From Aliivibrio sifiae (GTDB lineage Bacteria > Pseudomonadota > Gammaproteobacteria > Enterobacterales > Vibrionaceae): DNA of 64,000 nucleotides. The number at the start of each line of letters is the position of its first letter. The first letter of the stretch is position 1. The notes under the pieces are model-generated. The model had not been told where the DNA came from and searched no databases. It worked only from the letters and a program-made list of their open reading frames with translations. Positions 18,513 through 28,914 of the stretch are shown piece after piece. Made by a program: the position numbers and the translations under genes. The DNA is taken from assembly GCF_002954705.1 (NCBI RefSeq), contig NZ_MSCO01000002.1, positions 928,033 to 992,032 of the forward strand, in the 5' to 3' direction.

Positions 18513-20975
18513 TTATTCAACAATAATTGGACCACCGAATGAAGTTACAGGTGGAACTTTACCTTTGAATTTCTCAAAGTTAACTAGACATGTATTCGCT
18601 GATGTCGCCTGAGCAAGCTCAGATGATGGAATATCTTGCGTCAGTGTGTTTGGATCGCCATAAGTACAGATTGCACCCACTTTTTCATTTAGTGGACCGT
18701 ACCATGCACCTTCTTCGATACGGATAACACCACGAGGGTAACTATCAGTAAGAACAGCACCAGCAAGAAGCTGACCACGACCATTAAATACACGAACTAG
18801 ATCACCACTCTTGATGCCTTTTTCTTTTGCATCTAGAGGGTTAATGTATACCGGCTCACGACCTTGAACAGCGTAAGTTGCACGGAACTCTTCAGACTCA
18901 CACATTTGTGAATGCAAACGCTTATCAGGGTGACAAGATTGCATCCAGAATGGGTGTTCTTTAGAACCTGGACCGCCATGTGAACGTTCCGATTTCTCGA
19001 ACCACATTGGGTGACCTTGACATTCTTCGTAACCAAAGCGCGCAATCTTACGGCTTGTGATTTCAATGAAACCAGAAGGTGTACCTAGTGCATTAACTTC
19101 AGGATCTTTACGGAAATCAGCGTGACGAACCCATGGCTTACCTTCACCGAAGTCTAGAACGCCTTTTTCCCAGAATACATCAAATTCAGGCATATCAAAT
19201 TTGCCTTCGTTTGCTGTGCGACATTCAGCATAAAGTGAACGAACCCACTCCATCTCATCCATACCGCGAGTATATTCTTTATGACGGCCAAAACGACGTG
19301 TCAGTTCAGTCATGATCTCAAAATCAGATCGTGATTGATATAGAGGGTCTACAAGCTTGTGCATTGCAATTAAGCCACGCGCAGAGTATGAACCGTATTG
19401 GTCAATATCGTTACGTTCCCATTGCGTACATGCTGGAAGTACGATATCAGAGAAACGACACGTTGCAGTCCAAGCAAAATCAATCGTTACAACCGTTTGA
19501 AGTTTTTGGAACGCTTTCTTCATTCGGTTACGATCTTGGTGGTGATGCCAAGGATTATTACCAGAGATAACCATCATTTTGAAATCAGGTAATACAACTT
19601 TATTACCGTTATAACGGATTTCTTTACCTGGTTCTAATAGGCAGTCAATCCAACGCGCTACAGGAATAGTATTACTGTAACCATTGAAATCGTTGTTATT
19701 CCACTTAGGCTCATGACCTTGGTCCACGTTACGTGGGAAACCACCAGGGCCTGCAAAACCAGTAGAAGGAACACCAACACTTGAGTAGTGGTGACTGTAA
19801 GATACACCACCACCAGCAAGACCGATTTGACCTGTCATTGCAGATAGAACGGTACCCATCCAGTACGGTTGCTCACCGTGTTGTTGACGCTGGATACACC
19901 ATCCAAATAGGATTTGTGTACGACCCGTTGCCATCATTTTCGCGAACTCGCGAATTTGCTCAGGTGATACGCCACAGATCTCAGCAGCCCATTCAGGAGT
20001 TTTAACTACTTTATCTTTAGTTTCACCAAGTACGTATTGCATAAACTCGTCAAAGCCTAGGCAGTAAGTATCGATGAATGCTTTATCGTACAAATTCTCA
20101 GTGTATAGCGTGTAAGCCACAGCTAGCATGAACGCCACATCAGTTTGTGGATTCAAATACATGTGATCGTTTTGTAAGAAACGCTGTGTTTTGTTTTTCA
20201 CTGGGTCAACAGAAAGTACATTTACTTTACCTGCTGCCACTTTTTCTTTTAGCTTCTCAAGGTAAGCATAAGATTCATGAGTTTCACAGTTCCAACCTAC
20301 TTGAAGGTTTTTAACTGGATCTGTTGCCCATAAAATAATGTTGTCTGAATGCTCGATGATCTCAGACCAAGAAGTACCTTGTGCGTACACTTCTGTAGAG
20401 CCAAGAACGTAAGGCATGATTGTTTGACCTGCACCCGTCGAGTAGTCGCCTACTTTCTTGATGAAGTTACCATGCATACCAACAGCACGTTGCATTTGAG
20501 CAGTACAGTTGTGGAAAGAACCGGTTTGGTTCCAACCCGTTTGACCTGCATGAAGCGCCCATGGACCGTAGTCTTTTTGAACACGCTCAAGCTCACGGTA
20601 GAATAAATCTAACGCTTCATCCCACGTGACACGTACAAAACGGTTGTTACCACGAGTCTCAGCTGAGTACTTATGTTTTTTCAGCCAATCTAGACGTACC
20701 ATTGGGTAACGAACACGGCTTGGGCTATAAATAATGCCTTTGATACCATTCAACATGTCTGTTGGATGCTTATCCATTTCTAACGCTTTAATTTCTTGTA
20801 CTTTGCCACCATAGATGTGCGCACGGAACGCACCCCAGTGTGAGCCAGACATACGCCATGTGCCAGTTGTTTCAGCGGCGTTTGCTTTTGAAGACATTAG
20901 TAGGCTTGGACCTACTAAAGATACTGCACTTGTTGTTGCAACACCTTTTAGAAAACTTCTTCTGCTAATAGACAT
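18513..20975 (-). CDS. torA: TorA, periplasmic trimethylamine N-oxide reductase (molybdoenzyme)
   Basis: An 820-residue molybdopterin oxidoreductase of the TorA/DorA type. The Tat signal peptide is clear ([18 protein letters not shown], ending near SKANAAE). There is no N-terminal iron-sulfur cysteine motif, as expected for TorA. The segment [22 protein letters not shown] near residue 190 and the C-terminal molydop-binding domain ([23 protein letters not shown]) fit the family. It receives electrons from TorC and reduces TMAO in anaerobic respiration. It is last in torECA; no torD chaperone gene is nearby. Confidence 0.95.
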   Translation of the reverse strand: MSISRRSFLKGVATTSAVSLVGPSLLMSSKANAAETTGTWRMSGSHWGAFRAHIYGGKVQEIKALEMDKHPTDMLNGIKGIIYSPSRVRYPMVRLDWLKKHKYSAETRGNNRFVRVTWDEALDLFYRELERVQKDYGPWALHAGQTGWNQTGSFHNCTAQMQRAVGMHGNFIKKVGDYSTGAGQTIMPYVLGSTEVYAQGTSWSEIIEHSDNIILWATDPVKNLQVGWNCETHESYAYLEKLKEKVAAGKVNVLSVDPVKNKTQRFLQNDHMYLNPQTDVAFMLAVAYTLYTENLYDKAFIDTYCLGFDEFMQYVLGETKDKVVKTPEWAAEICGVSPEQIREFAKMMATGRTQILFGWCIQRQQHGEQPYWMGTVLSAMTGQIGLAGGGVSYSHHYSSVGVPSTGFAGPGGFPRNVDQGHEPKWNNNDFNGYSNTIPVARWIDCLLEPGKEIRYNGNKVVLPDFKMMVISGNNPWHHHQDRNRMKKAFQKLQTVVTIDFAWTATCRFSDIVLPACTQWERNDIDQYGSYSARGLIAMHKLVDPLYQSRSDFEIMTELTRRFGRHKEYTRGMDEMEWVRSLYAECRTANEGKFDMPEFDVFWEKGVLDFGEGKPWVRHADFRKDPEVNALGTPSGFIEITSRKIARFGYEECQGHPMWFEKSERSHGGPGSKEHPFWMQSCHPDKRLHSQMCESEEFRATYAVQGREPVYINPLDAKEKGIKSGDLVRVFNGRGQLLAGAVLTDSYPRGVIRIEEGAWYGPLNEKVGAICTYGDPNTLTQDIPSSELAQATSANTCLVNFEKFKGKVPPVTSFGGPIIVE

Positions 20976-20998
20976 AATGCTATCTACTCCATTAATTC

Positions 20999-22177
20999 TT
21001 AGTGTTTTTCGTCAGAAAAATCTGAAGAGTGTTTTTGTAGGTATTTCAATACAAGTGACTTACTGTCAGTATCGAAGTTAACGAATGCCATCATACCGTC
21101 AAACATACCAGGCCATGTGTTAGAGTCGAAATGCGCTTCAGCTGGTTGAGTGTGACATACAGAACAGTTCGTTTTGTATGACTCTTCAGCTTTCTGCCAA
21201 ACGGTAGTATAGTCAGGTAAGAAATCTTCTTGTTTCATCCATAGACTTACCGTTACACGCTGCCAAGGTAGACCTGTTAGATCATCTTCTTTCGTTTCAA
21301 ATTTCTCAACAAATTTATCGTTCTGAGCTGCATCTTTAAGTAAAGCACCTACCGCAATGTTCATACCAAAATCTTCTTGGATAACACGACCGAAGCCTTT
21401 AACTTTACGCCAACCTTCGATAGCAACTTTCATTGCATCGCCTTTCTCTTCAAGTACAGTTACTTGAGACGCTGGGTTTAATAGGCCCGCTTCAACTGTC
21501 AATTTAGCATCTTCATACATAGGAAGGTGACGAACAGATACGTAAGTTTGACCGTCTTCGTATTTAGTGTTACCCGCAAGCTGAGTTAATTCACTCACCA
21601 TGCCGCCAGAGCTGTCCATATTTGCAGGAAGACTATGAGCAATACCTTTATGGCAATCTACACAACTTTGGTCACGTTCTTTCGCGCCTTGCATTTGGAT
21701 ACGTGCAGTTGGTTGCATTTTAGAGAAATCCATACCGTCATAGTCATGACAGTTACGACATTCAAGAGATTTGTTTGCGCTAAAACGGTCCCATTCGTGC
21801 TGGGCTAAAACGATACGACGCTCTTCAAATTTCTCAGGGGTATCAATGAAACCAAATACGTGAGCAAATACTTCTTTACTTGCTTGCATCTTACGAGCAA
21901 TTTTAGAAGTCCATTCATGTGGAACGTGACAATCAGGACAAGTTGCACGAACACCTGAACGGTTTTTATCGTGAATTGTTCCTGCGTATTCAGGTTGAAT
22001 ATTATCTGCGTGACAGCTAACACAGAACTCTTCTGTATTTGTCGCTTCTAGCGCAACGTTAAAGCCACCCCAGAAAATAACACCGGCAATGAAACCACCA
22101 AGGGTTAAAACACCCAAGCTGATATGTACACTCGGACGAGCAAAAACCGCCCAAGCTCTTTTAAGTAATGACATCAT
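20999..22177 (-). CDS. torC: TorC, membrane-anchored pentaheme c-type cytochrome
   Basis: A 392-residue NapC/NirT-family quinol dehydrogenase with an N-terminal membrane anchor ([20 protein letters not shown]). Five CXXCH heme sites are present: CVSCH, CPDCH, CRNCH, CVDCH in the NapC-like part and CSVCH in the C-terminal monoheme domain. This 4+1 layout is the TorC arrangement. It passes electrons from quinol to TorA in the periplasm. It is 23 bp upstream of torA and 57 bp after torE. Confidence 0.95.
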   Translation of the reverse strand: MMSLLKRAWAVFARPSVHISLGVLTLGGFIAGVIFWGGFNVALEATNTEEFCVSCHADNIQPEYAGTIHDKNRSGVRATCPDCHVPHEWTSKIARKMQASKEVFAHVFGFIDTPEKFEERRIVLAQHEWDRFSANKSLECRNCHDYDGMDFSKMQPTARIQMQGAKERDQSCVDCHKGIAHSLPANMDSSGGMVSELTQLAGNTKYEDGQTYVSVRHLPMYEDAKLTVEAGLLNPASQVTVLEEKGDAMKVAIEGWRKVKGFGRVIQEDFGMNIAVGALLKDAAQNDKFVEKFETKEDDLTGLPWQRVTVSLWMKQEDFLPDYTTVWQKAEESYKTNCSVCHTQPAEAHFDSNTWPGMFDGMMAFVNFDTDSKSLVLKYLQKHSSDFSDEKH

Positions 22178-22234
22178 AATTGCTTCTCTTTTATCTAATT
22201 CTAATTTGTTGTAGCCGCGGGTTCTTAAAAAGAA

Positions 22235-22411
22235 TTAACCACCGTGACCTGGCATACCAAAAAACAGTGCCTGCATTAACCACACAGAAAAACCGTACGC
22301 ACCAACCACACCCACACTTAGAATTGGGAAAAGAACAACTGTGATGAAGAAAAAGGCTTTCCATTCAGATGAACGTTCAGCTCCATCGTTTTGCTTTATT
22401 GCATTGCTCAT
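22235..22411 (-). CDS. torE: TorE, small NapE-family membrane protein
   Basis: A 58-residue frame on the minus strand from an ATG at 22409-22411 to TAA at 22235, starting MSNAIKQNDGAERSSEWKA. A single membrane helix follows (FFFITVVLFPILSVGVVGAY) and the protein ends FFGMPGHGG. The size, the single helix and the position ahead of torC match TorE/NapE proteins of Vibrio and Shewanella torECAD operons. Function is unknown. The upstream SD (AGGAATAAAATT) supports the start. Confidence 0.88.
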   Translation of the reverse strand: MSNAIKQNDGAERSSEWKAFFFITVVLFPILSVGVVGAYGFSVWLMQALFFGMPGHGG

Positions 22412-22742
22412 AATTTTATTCCTAGTTATCTTTCTACTTTATAAATATAGAAAATGTTAACAAGTTGTCGAACCTATCTGACATAGATTTTAATCCCTCA
22501 CAAATAGTGCTTCAATTAAATTTTGAAGATAAACCCTTTTATCTACTAGTTTTTTGCGTTCATCCAGAGATGTATTTAATTGAAAAATAATGTATAGAAT
22601 TATTAACACTTGTGACAAATTAATTTTATGTGATAATTGTTAATAATGTTAATTACCTCTAAAGGATAGGTAAACTTAGTAACTTTACTAATTGATCTAC
22701 ATCAATTTTAGCACCTTATTACATTAAAGTAGCACGTAAAAA
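22412..22742 (-). promoter_or_regulatory. torECA promoter region
   Basis: A 331-bp gene-free stretch with very AT-rich DNA. It holds the FNR box described separately and, on the minus strand, a possible -10 (TATCCT at 22663-22668). The inferred start of transcription near 22656 would leave a leader of about 245 bases before torE. I see no clear TorR box and no riboswitch. Confidence 0.55.
22692..22705 (-). promoter_or_regulatory. FNR box upstream of torECA
   Basis: TTGATCTACATCAA, a perfect match to TTGAT-N4-ATCAA. Its centre is about 42 bp upstream of the start inferred from the -10 candidate at 22663-22668, which is the class II activator geometry. FNR activates anaerobic respiration genes. 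Confidence 0.8.
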
Positions 22743-23051
22743 TCACGCTATAGGCTTCCTTGATAAACAATGCTGACATAAGCACTCTGAGTTCTCAGAA
22801 ATGATACCTACATCACGAGTTTCAATCTCAAAACACCAACACGTTTCCTTACCCATTTTGATGTCACATTGAGCTGGTTTTGTGCATTCGGGACACGTAT
22901 GAGTGGATGATTTACCTGATAACCGATCCATTACATTTCCTCTCTCAATATCCGTCATTGATTTCCATTCTATTATTTCAGTGATTGTACGTTTACAACC
23001 AATACAGATACCGCCTTCGTTTTTACAAGCCGCAATACAAGGTGTTTTCAT
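22743..23051 (-). CDS. DUF1289 plus cysteine-rich CWC double-cluster protein
   Basis: A 102-residue cytoplasmic protein with two cysteine-rich modules. The N-terminal DUF1289 part reads PCIAACKNEGGICIGCKRT followed by the conserved EIIEWKSMTDIER. The C-terminal part (CPECTKPAQCDI ... CWCFE) matches the Cys_rich_CWC pattern. A final pair (CLCQHC) closes the protein. At least ten cysteines suggest metal binding. It runs toward the torECA promoter but is a separate unit. Confidence 0.8.
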   Translation of the reverse strand: MKTPCIAACKNEGGICIGCKRTITEIIEWKSMTDIERGNVMDRLSGKSSTHTCPECTKPAQCDIKMGKETCWCFEIETRDVGIISENSECLCQHCLSRKPIA

Positions 23052-23138
23052 CTTTACTTCTCTCTATTGTCCTTTAAATCCCATACAACTCATGGGATAA
23101 TCGTCAGAACTCGACATCGTTATTATTAGGAATTATTT

Positions 23139-23657
23139 ATGGCGCTAAGCTTACAAGAGCAAATGCTAAAAGCTGGGTTAGTGAACCAAAAGAAAGTAGC
23201 AAAAGCAAAGAAAGCTTCAAAAAAATCTCGTGTTCAAAATCGTGAAGCAAAAGCGGCAGTAGAATTGAACAAAGCAGCTCAAGCTGAAAAAGACAAAGAA
23301 CTAAGCTTGAAACACAAAGCCGAAAAAGATCAAAAAGAATTAACAGCTCAAATCAAACAATTGATCACTGCAAATAAACTTGATCGTACTCATGGTGACA
23401 TTGGTTATAACTTTACTGATGGAACACTAGTCAAAAAAATGTATGTTGATAAAACAATGCAAACACAATTAGTTGCTGGTCGTTTAGCGATTGTACATTT
23501 TAATGAAGATTATGAAGTCGTTCCTGCTGGTGTTGCAGATAAGATTACCTTACGTGATGAATCAGTTGTTGTGCTTAACAACGTAATAGCGGAAGATGCA
23601 CAGGATGAAGACGACCCGTATGCGGAATTCGTTATTCCTGATGATCTAATGTGGTAA
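23139..23657 (+). CDS. DUF2058 family protein (YaiL-like)
   Basis: A 172-residue protein beginning SLQEQMLKAGLVNQKKVAKAKK, the conserved start of DUF2058/YaiL proteins, often called nucleoprotein/polynucleotide-associated. A lysine-rich helical N-terminal half is followed by a compact domain (GDIGYNFTDGTLVKKMYV). It is likely nucleic-acid associated; no enzyme activity is evident. The gene 4 bp downstream is also basic, and both are read toward a strong terminator. Confidence 0.85.
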   Translation: MALSLQEQMLKAGLVNQKKVAKAKKASKKSRVQNREAKAAVELNKAAQAEKDKELSLKHKAEKDQKELTAQIKQLITANKLDRTHGDIGYNFTDGTLVKKMYVDKTMQTQLVAGRLAIVHFNEDYEVVPAGVADKITLRDESVVVLNNVIAEDAQDEDDPYAEFVIPDDLMW

Positions 23658-23661
23658 TACA

Positions 23662-23850
23662 ATGAGCCGTAAAAACAAAGTTAAAGAGACTCTTTTAAAG
23701 AAACACCGCAGAACCCAAACTAAAAACAGCCGTTCGCATAACAAGCCAAAATACATCAGTAAAGCTGATCGTGAAAAAATGGCACTTGAAGCAGAACAAG
23801 CAACGGTAGAGTCTGAAAACACAGAACAAGTAACACCATCAGAAGAGTAA
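23662..23850 (+). CDS. DUF2986 family small basic protein
   Basis: A 62-residue protein, strongly basic at the N-terminus (MSRKNKVKETLLKKHRRTQ), with KPKYISKADREK and an acidic C-terminal tail. This is the DUF2986 pattern common in Vibrionaceae. It begins 4 bp after the DUF2058 gene and is probably cotranscribed. Function unknown; nucleic-acid binding is plausible from charge. Confidence 0.75.
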   Translation: MSRKNKVKETLLKKHRRTQTKNSRSHNKPKYISKADREKMALEAEQATVESENTEQVTPSEE

Positions 23851-23870
23851 TATTTCTGGTCAAGTGATAC

Positions 23871-23910
23871 AAAAAAGCCTCATTGTTATAATAAACAATG
23901 AGGCTTTTTT
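23871..23910 (+). terminator. Bidirectional Rho-independent terminator
   Basis: AAAAAAGCCTCATTGTT and AACAATGAGGCTTTTTT form a long perfect stem around a short loop (ATAATA). It serves the plus-strand DUF2058-DUF2986 pair and, read leftwards, the yjjG end of the cobQ-mod operon. Confidence 0.93.
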
Positions 23911-23949
23911 ATAATAGCAGCACAGTAATTTTACTGCGTAAGAAAACTT

Positions 23950-24630
23950 CTAAGCGCTATGTAGCAGCTCTTGTAAATCATTAAGTGTCTTAACGGTATA
24001 TGTTGGCTCAACACCTTCAGGGCATGTTTGTTGGCTTGCATTTAGCCAGCATGTATCAACACCGGCATTCATTCCGCCAAGAACATCAGAATCAGGGTTA
24101 TCACCAACCATTAATATGTTTGATAATTCAACCTCACCCATCATAGAAAAAGTATGTTCAAAAATACGTTTATCCGGTTTAGCTACACCCACTTGCTCTG
24201 AAATCGTAACTAATTCAAAGTAATGACTAAATCCTGTTTTTTCTAAACGGATCTTTTGCAATTCAGTAAAGCCATTAGTGATAATTCCCATTTTCACATT
24301 GTTTGCTAACAATGAATCAAGTAAGGTTTTAGCGCCATCCAATGGCGCACAAATCTCTGCCATTGCCATCATAAAAGCTGTGTTCATTGCCTTTGGGGTA
24401 ACACCGACCTCGTTTGCCCAATACTCAAAACGTATTTCTTGTAGCTGTTGTGCTGTGATCTCATTATCTTGATATTGTACCCACAGCGGTTTGTTCACTA
24501 ATTGATATTCAATAAACTGTTCTTTACTAAAGTGAATGCCGTAACCTTCAAACATACGTTGCAAACCAGCAAACGCATCAAAATGAAATAAGGTTTCATC
24601 TGCATCAAATAATATCCATTGGTACTTCAT
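23950..24630 (-). CDS. yjjG: YjjG-type pyrimidine 5'-nucleotidase (HAD superfamily)
   Basis: A 226-residue HAD phosphatase. Motif I is FDADETLFHFD (nucleophile and acid aspartates), motif II is GIITNGF, the lysine is in VGVAKPDKRIFEH, and motif IV is MVGDNPDSDVLGG. The length and the FDADETL form fit YjjG, which removes non-canonical pyrimidine nucleotides such as 5-substituted dUMP. It lies 40 bp after modC in the same direction, so it may be the last gene of that operon. Confidence 0.9.
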   Translation of the reverse strand: MKYQWILFDADETLFHFDAFAGLQRMFEGYGIHFSKEQFIEYQLVNKPLWVQYQDNEITAQQLQEIRFEYWANEVGVTPKAMNTAFMMAMAEICAPLDGAKTLLDSLLANNVKMGIITNGFTELQKIRLEKTGFSHYFELVTISEQVGVAKPDKRIFEHTFSMMGEVELSNILMVGDNPDSDVLGGMNAGVDTCWLNASQQTCPEGVEPTYTVKTLNDLQELLHSA

Positions 24631-24670
24631 ATCTACTTCTTCCTTTATGGTGCTTATTTTTAAAATATCA

Positions 24671-25765
24671 TTATTTCGAACATAAATCGGATTGAGTCAC
24701 ACTTACACCTTTAATTTGTGCAAACCATTTTTGCCCAGGTGCTAGTACCAACTCTTCTTTTGCCCAACGTGTAATATTTGCCCACAACACGTGTCCCGAT
24801 AAATTCAATTTCACCGCCACTACATCGTTTTCTTTGTCTTCAGTTAGACTTTCTATAACAACAGGGAGAATATTTCGAATAGAACTAAACTCTGGTTGTT
24901 GCTTAATCAAAGACACATCATTTGCTCGAATACGTAAACGAATATTTTGTCTTTTCTCCGTGCAATCACACGGTGACTTAACCCAAATGCCTTGCTGTGC
25001 GTTTTTTAAAGTCACCAATGTCATCGGGTGATCTGGATGCAACTCTGTTATCGTCCCTTCTAACAAGGCAGAATGCTCTGACGCATTTAACCAAGGACGC
25101 ATTAATGGAGAGCTCCAAACTGAAGTAATATCACCAGATAAACTTACTGAGCCGTCATTAAGCAGAACCATATGATCTGCTAATCGTAAGATTTCATCTA
25201 AACTGTGTGACACATAAATAATTGGCGTTTGGATCTCTTTTGCTAACCTTTCTAAATAAGGCATTACTTCATGTTTTCTTGGTAAATCCAAAGAGGCTAA
25301 TGGTTCATCCATGATAAGTAATGCCGGCTCAGAAAGAATTGCACGTCCAATCGCGACTCGTTGTTTCTCACCACCCGATAAAGAGTGCGGATAACGTTGC
25401 AGTAAAGATTCAATATCTAATAATTTGACGACATCATTAAAGCGAGAGGTTCTTTTGCCATGACAGCCATAAAGTAGATTCCCTTCCACTTTATAATGAG
25501 GAAATAGACGTGCATCTTGAAATACATAACCAATATGGCGTTGCTCTGGCGGTACAGAGACTCCCATACCTGAATCAAATAACACTGTGTTATTAAGACT
25601 GATTCGCCCAGAATTTGGGGAGCTAAGACCACTAATTATATTAGCAAGTGAAGACTTACCTGCACCCGAACGTCCGAAAACTGCACTGATCCCAGATGAG
25701 GGTAACGTTAACTGAACATCAAGACTAAAATCATCTAATTGTTTTTTTATATCAACGACTAACAT
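24671..25765 (-). CDS. modC: ModC, molybdate ABC transporter ATPase
   Basis: A 364-residue ABC ATPase. Walker A is FGRSGAGKSSL, signature LSGGEKQRVAIGRA, Walker B ALLIMDEPLASLD, switch VSHSLDE. A C-terminal TOBE (MOP-like) domain covers about residues 290-355 (NIRLRIRANDVSLIKQ), the oxyanion-sensing module of ModC. It is 3 bp after modB. Molybdate import supplies the cofactor for TorA in this same window. Confidence 0.95.
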   Translation of the reverse strand: MLVVDIKKQLDDFSLDVQLTLPSSGISAVFGRSGAGKSSLANIISGLSSPNSGRISLNNTVLFDSGMGVSVPPEQRHIGYVFQDARLFPHYKVEGNLLYGCHGKRTSRFNDVVKLLDIESLLQRYPHSLSGGEKQRVAIGRAILSEPALLIMDEPLASLDLPRKHEVMPYLERLAKEIQTPIIYVSHSLDEILRLADHMVLLNDGSVSLSGDITSVWSSPLMRPWLNASEHSALLEGTITELHPDHPMTLVTLKNAQQGIWVKSPCDCTEKRQNIRLRIRANDVSLIKQQPEFSSIRNILPVVIESLTEDKENDVVAVKLNLSGHVLWANITRWAKEELVLAPGQKWFAQIKGVSVTQSDLCSK

Positions 25766-25768
25766 GAA

Positions 25769-26458
25769 TTAACCCATTAACCTTTTCTTGCTGGCACGCG
25801 CTAACCATTCTGAGAGTAATAATGAGATTAAAGCAACAATAATAGAAATAACACATAGGCGTGCAGCCTCCATTTCTGCCCCTGGGATTTCAATATAGCT
25901 AAACATGGCCAATGGAAGCGTTCGGGTTTCGCCTTCAATATTAGAAACAAAACTAATGGTTGCACCAAACTCCCCTAAACTACGAGCAAAAGCCAATACT
26001 GCTCCCGTTAAAATACCAGGTAACATTAAAGGAAGCGTGATAGTAGAGAATACTTTGGTGCGTGAAGCGCCGAGTGTTCTTGCCGCCTGTTCTAATTTTT
26101 GGTCGACTGATTCTAAAGCAAGACGAATCGCTCGAACCATTAATGGCAACGCTACAATCGCAGAGGCCAACGCAGCCCCTTTCCAATTAAAGCTAAATGT
26201 TAAACCAAATAACTCATACAACCATTTACCAATAACACCTTGTCGGCCCATTGAAATGAGCAGTAAGTAACCGATAACAACAGGTGGCAGCACTAAAGGT
26301 AAATGAATTAAACCATCGAGTATGGCTTTACCTTTAAACTCACAACGCGCGAGTACCCAAGCCAAAAGAATGCCAATAGGTAGAGAGAAACCTACAGCTA
26401 TGCCTGCAATTTTTAAGCTTAATAGTAAGGCTTCTACTTCATAATCCGTCAATATCAT
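25769..26458 (-). CDS. modB: ModB, molybdate ABC transporter permease
   Basis: A 229-residue permease with five to six membrane helices and an EAA-type loop (AARTLGASRTKVFSTITLPLML). The HLPLVLPPVVIGYLLL segment is typical of ModB/CysT. Its start shares a base with the modA stop. Confidence 0.95.
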   Translation of the reverse strand: MILTDYEVEALLLSLKIAGIAVGFSLPIGILLAWVLARCEFKGKAILDGLIHLPLVLPPVVIGYLLLISMGRQGVIGKWLYELFGLTFSFNWKGAALASAIVALPLMVRAIRLALESVDQKLEQAARTLGASRTKVFSTITLPLMLPGILTGAVLAFARSLGEFGATISFVSNIEGETRTLPLAMFSYIEIPGAEMEAARLCVISIIVALISLLLSEWLARASKKRLMG

Positions 26459-27198
26459 TAAATTGTTGTAAACCCATAAGAAACAAAAATATTTTTTACT
26501 TTTTCAGATAATAAATACTGATAAAAACGAGTGACTTCATCTGATGTTTTATCTTTAATTATAGCCATAGGGTAAACGATAGGATCATGGGAATCCTCTG
26601 GAAACTCTTCAACTACCGTGACATTTTTTGACAATAATGCATCCGTTTTATACACAATACCTAACGGTGCTTCATCACGCTCAACAAACAGTAAGGCTGA
26701 GCGAACATTGTTACCTGAAGCAATATGATCTTTTATTTCTGGCCAACGAAACTGTTTTTCTAAACTTTGTTTACCGTAGATCCCAGCTGGCACATGCCTC
26801 GGATCCGCCATTGCGATTCGGAAGCCTTTTTGCCCAATAAACCACTGCCATGTATTTTCTTTTGGTGTGCTTCTCGAGGCAATTAAAACCAGAGTGTTTC
26901 GTAATAAATCCACCTTGCTTCCAACTTCAACTTGATCTTGTTCAATCAAGTAATCCATCCACTTAGTGTTTGCTGAGAGATAAATATCAGCAGGCGCTCC
27001 ATTAGCAATTTGTCGAGCGAGTGACGAAGATCCAGCATAACTCACACGAACTCTTTCACCTGTTTCATCTTGGTATGCATCGACAATATCGTTCATCACA
27101 TTGGTTAATGATGATGCAGCATATACGGTGACATTCGCTGAAACAGACAAAGAGCTAAACAGCAATACAAAAAATAACGTAATTCGAGACATATTCAT
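26458..27198 (-). CDS. modA: ModA, periplasmic molybdate-binding protein
   Basis: A 246-residue binding protein with a signal peptide (MNMSRITLFFVLLFSSLSVSA) and the ModA start of the mature chain (VTVYAASSLTNVMNDI). The oxyanion-contact segments YAGSSSLARQI and ADIYLSANTKWMDYL are present. The SD AAGGA overlaps the cobQ stop codon (TAAGGA), which supports translational coupling to cobQ. Confidence 0.95.
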   Translation of the reverse strand: MNMSRITLFFVLLFSSLSVSANVTVYAASSLTNVMNDIVDAYQDETGERVRVSYAGSSSLARQIANGAPADIYLSANTKWMDYLIEQDQVEVGSKVDLLRNTLVLIASRSTPKENTWQWFIGQKGFRIAMADPRHVPAGIYGKQSLEKQFRWPEIKDHIASGNNVRSALLFVERDEAPLGIVYKTDALLSKNVTVVEEFPEDSHDPIVYPMAIIKDKTSDEVTRFYQYLLSEKVKNIFVSYGFTTI

Positions 27199-27205
27199 TC
27201 AGTCC

Positions 27206-28693
27206 TTAATAGGCAGCTTTCTTTTCAAACAAACTTGGCCATAGTTGAGATAAATCTAAACTTTCTTCAATTGAATCCGCAATACGTTCGATCGCCTCTT
27301 CTTGAATTTCATTCATATCAATGGCCTTGCTTTCTTTTAAACCAGCCCAAGATAAAATCGCTTCAAAGGCTTGTGGTTCATCAAAAATACCATGTAAGTA
27401 AGTACCAAAGATCGAGCCTTCTTTATTTACTGTACCATCACGTCTTATTGATTGTTCACTATTAATCACAATAGGCGATTCATTTTTTACAGAGTCAGTA
27501 CTTACTCCTGCATGAATTTCATAACCAGTAACTTTTACAGCTACTTGCTCTGGTAGAATTAATTCTCCTTCTACAAGAGTAAGTTGTTTCTGTTTTTTTA
27601 ACTCAGTAGAAATTGATAAGTAACCTAACCCATCAATGGATGAAGCTTCCCCTTCAAGACCTAAAGGATCTGAAAGACGTTCGCCGAGCATTTGATAACC
27701 ACCACAAATACCCATGACTTTGCCACCAAAACGAAGATGCCTTTCAATGTCTTTATCCCAACCTTGCGATTTAAGATAATTTAAGTCGGCTTGTACTGAC
27801 TTACTGCCAGGAAGAATAATGAAATCAGCACCTGATAATGATTGCCCTTTACCAACAAACTGAAGATCTATTTCTGGATGTAAACGTAATGGATCAAAAT
27901 CAGTATGATTACTAATACGAGTAACAACTGGAACTTTTACCACAAACTTCCCCTTCTCTTGCTGCTCACTCTTAATTGCATCTTCTGCTTCTAAGTTTAA
28001 ACCATGCAAATAAGGTATAACGCCTAATACTGGTTTACCTGTTTTTTCTTCTAGCCATTCAAGACCGGGAACAAGTAAAGAGATATCACCACGAAAGCGG
28101 TTAATCACAAACCCTTTCACTCGCGCTTGCTCTGATTCAGATAATAGCACTAATGTGCCATATAGATGAGCAAACACACCTCCGCGATCAATATCAGCAA
28201 CAATAATAACCGGAACATCAGCCGCTTCAGCAAACCCCATATTTGCTATGTCATTCTCACGTAAGTTAATCTCAGCAGGGCTTCCCGCCCCTTCAACTAC
28301 AACGCACTGATAATGTTCATTCAAATATGAAAAAGATTCTAAAACATAAGGCATTGCCAGTTTTTTATAATCTTGAAAACCCCATGCGTCCATGGTTTCA
28401 ATTGCTTTTCCTTGCACAATAACCTGTGCACCGATATCTGTATTTGGTTTTAATAAGATAGGATTCATATGAACATGAGGCTTTATTCTTGCGGCGTCAG
28501 CTTGCAAAGCCTGAGCTCTACCAATTTCACCACCGTCTTCTGTCACAGCACTATTCAGTGCCATATTTTGAGGTTTAAAAGGGGCAACTTGGATCCCTTT
28601 ATTTGCCAACACTCGGCATAAGCCTGCCACCAGTACTGTTTTACCGGCATCAGAAGTGGTTCCTTGAACCATTAACGGAGATAAAGCCTTCAT
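27206..28693 (-). CDS. cobQ: CobQ/CbiP, cobyric acid synthase
   Basis: A 495-residue glutamine-dependent amidotransferase that amidates adenosyl-cobyrinate a,c-diamide in cobalamin synthesis. The N-terminal P-loop-like dethiobiotin-synthase fold begins [20 protein letters not shown], with [10 protein letters not shown]. The C-terminal glutaminase has the cysteine in [11 protein letters not shown] and the histidine in GTYLHGIFD. It is complete and leads modABC with a 7-bp gap. No other cobalamin-synthesis genes are in the window, so it may serve salvage of incomplete corrinoids. Confidence 0.95.
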   Translation of the reverse strand: MKALSPLMVQGTTSDAGKTVLVAGLCRVLANKGIQVAPFKPQNMALNSAVTEDGGEIGRAQALQADAARIKPHVHMNPILLKPNTDIGAQVIVQGKAIETMDAWGFQDYKKLAMPYVLESFSYLNEHYQCVVVEGAGSPAEINLRENDIANMGFAEAADVPVIIVADIDRGGVFAHLYGTLVLLSESEQARVKGFVINRFRGDISLLVPGLEWLEEKTGKPVLGVIPYLHGLNLEAEDAIKSEQQEKGKFVVKVPVVTRISNHTDFDPLRLHPEIDLQFVGKGQSLSGADFIILPGSKSVQADLNYLKSQGWDKDIERHLRFGGKVMGICGGYQMLGERLSDPLGLEGEASSIDGLGYLSISTELKKQKQLTLVEGELILPEQVAVKVTGYEIHAGVSTDSVKNESPIVINSEQSIRRDGTVNKEGSIFGTYLHGIFDEPQAFEAILSWAGLKESKAIDMNEIQEEAIERIADSIEESLDLSQLWPSLFEKKAAY

Positions 28694-28914
28694 AATTCCA
28701 TCTAATTTCGTTGTATATCATGCCGGTAATATTAACATTGTTCTCACTTGAGAGGCTAATTATCCCCACTCTTAATTTCTTTGTCTTACTCCTAATAACT
28801 AGATGAATAGAATATGAATGCATTAGTCACGATAGATTCAGCTAGCCTTTGCTTTAATAGCGTTATCGAAACAAAGTGCAATCACTAACTGATTATCAAA
28901 TAAAGGATTAAATT

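Noticed and set aside
25905-26270. 121-residue plus-strand frame
   Set aside because: Antisense to modB; no motif and no ribosome-binding site.
28700-28740. Possible ModE site before cobQ (CGTTGTATAT ... AATATTAACA)
   Set aside because: Half-site spacing does not fit the known ModE operator, and the match is weak in AT-rich DNA.
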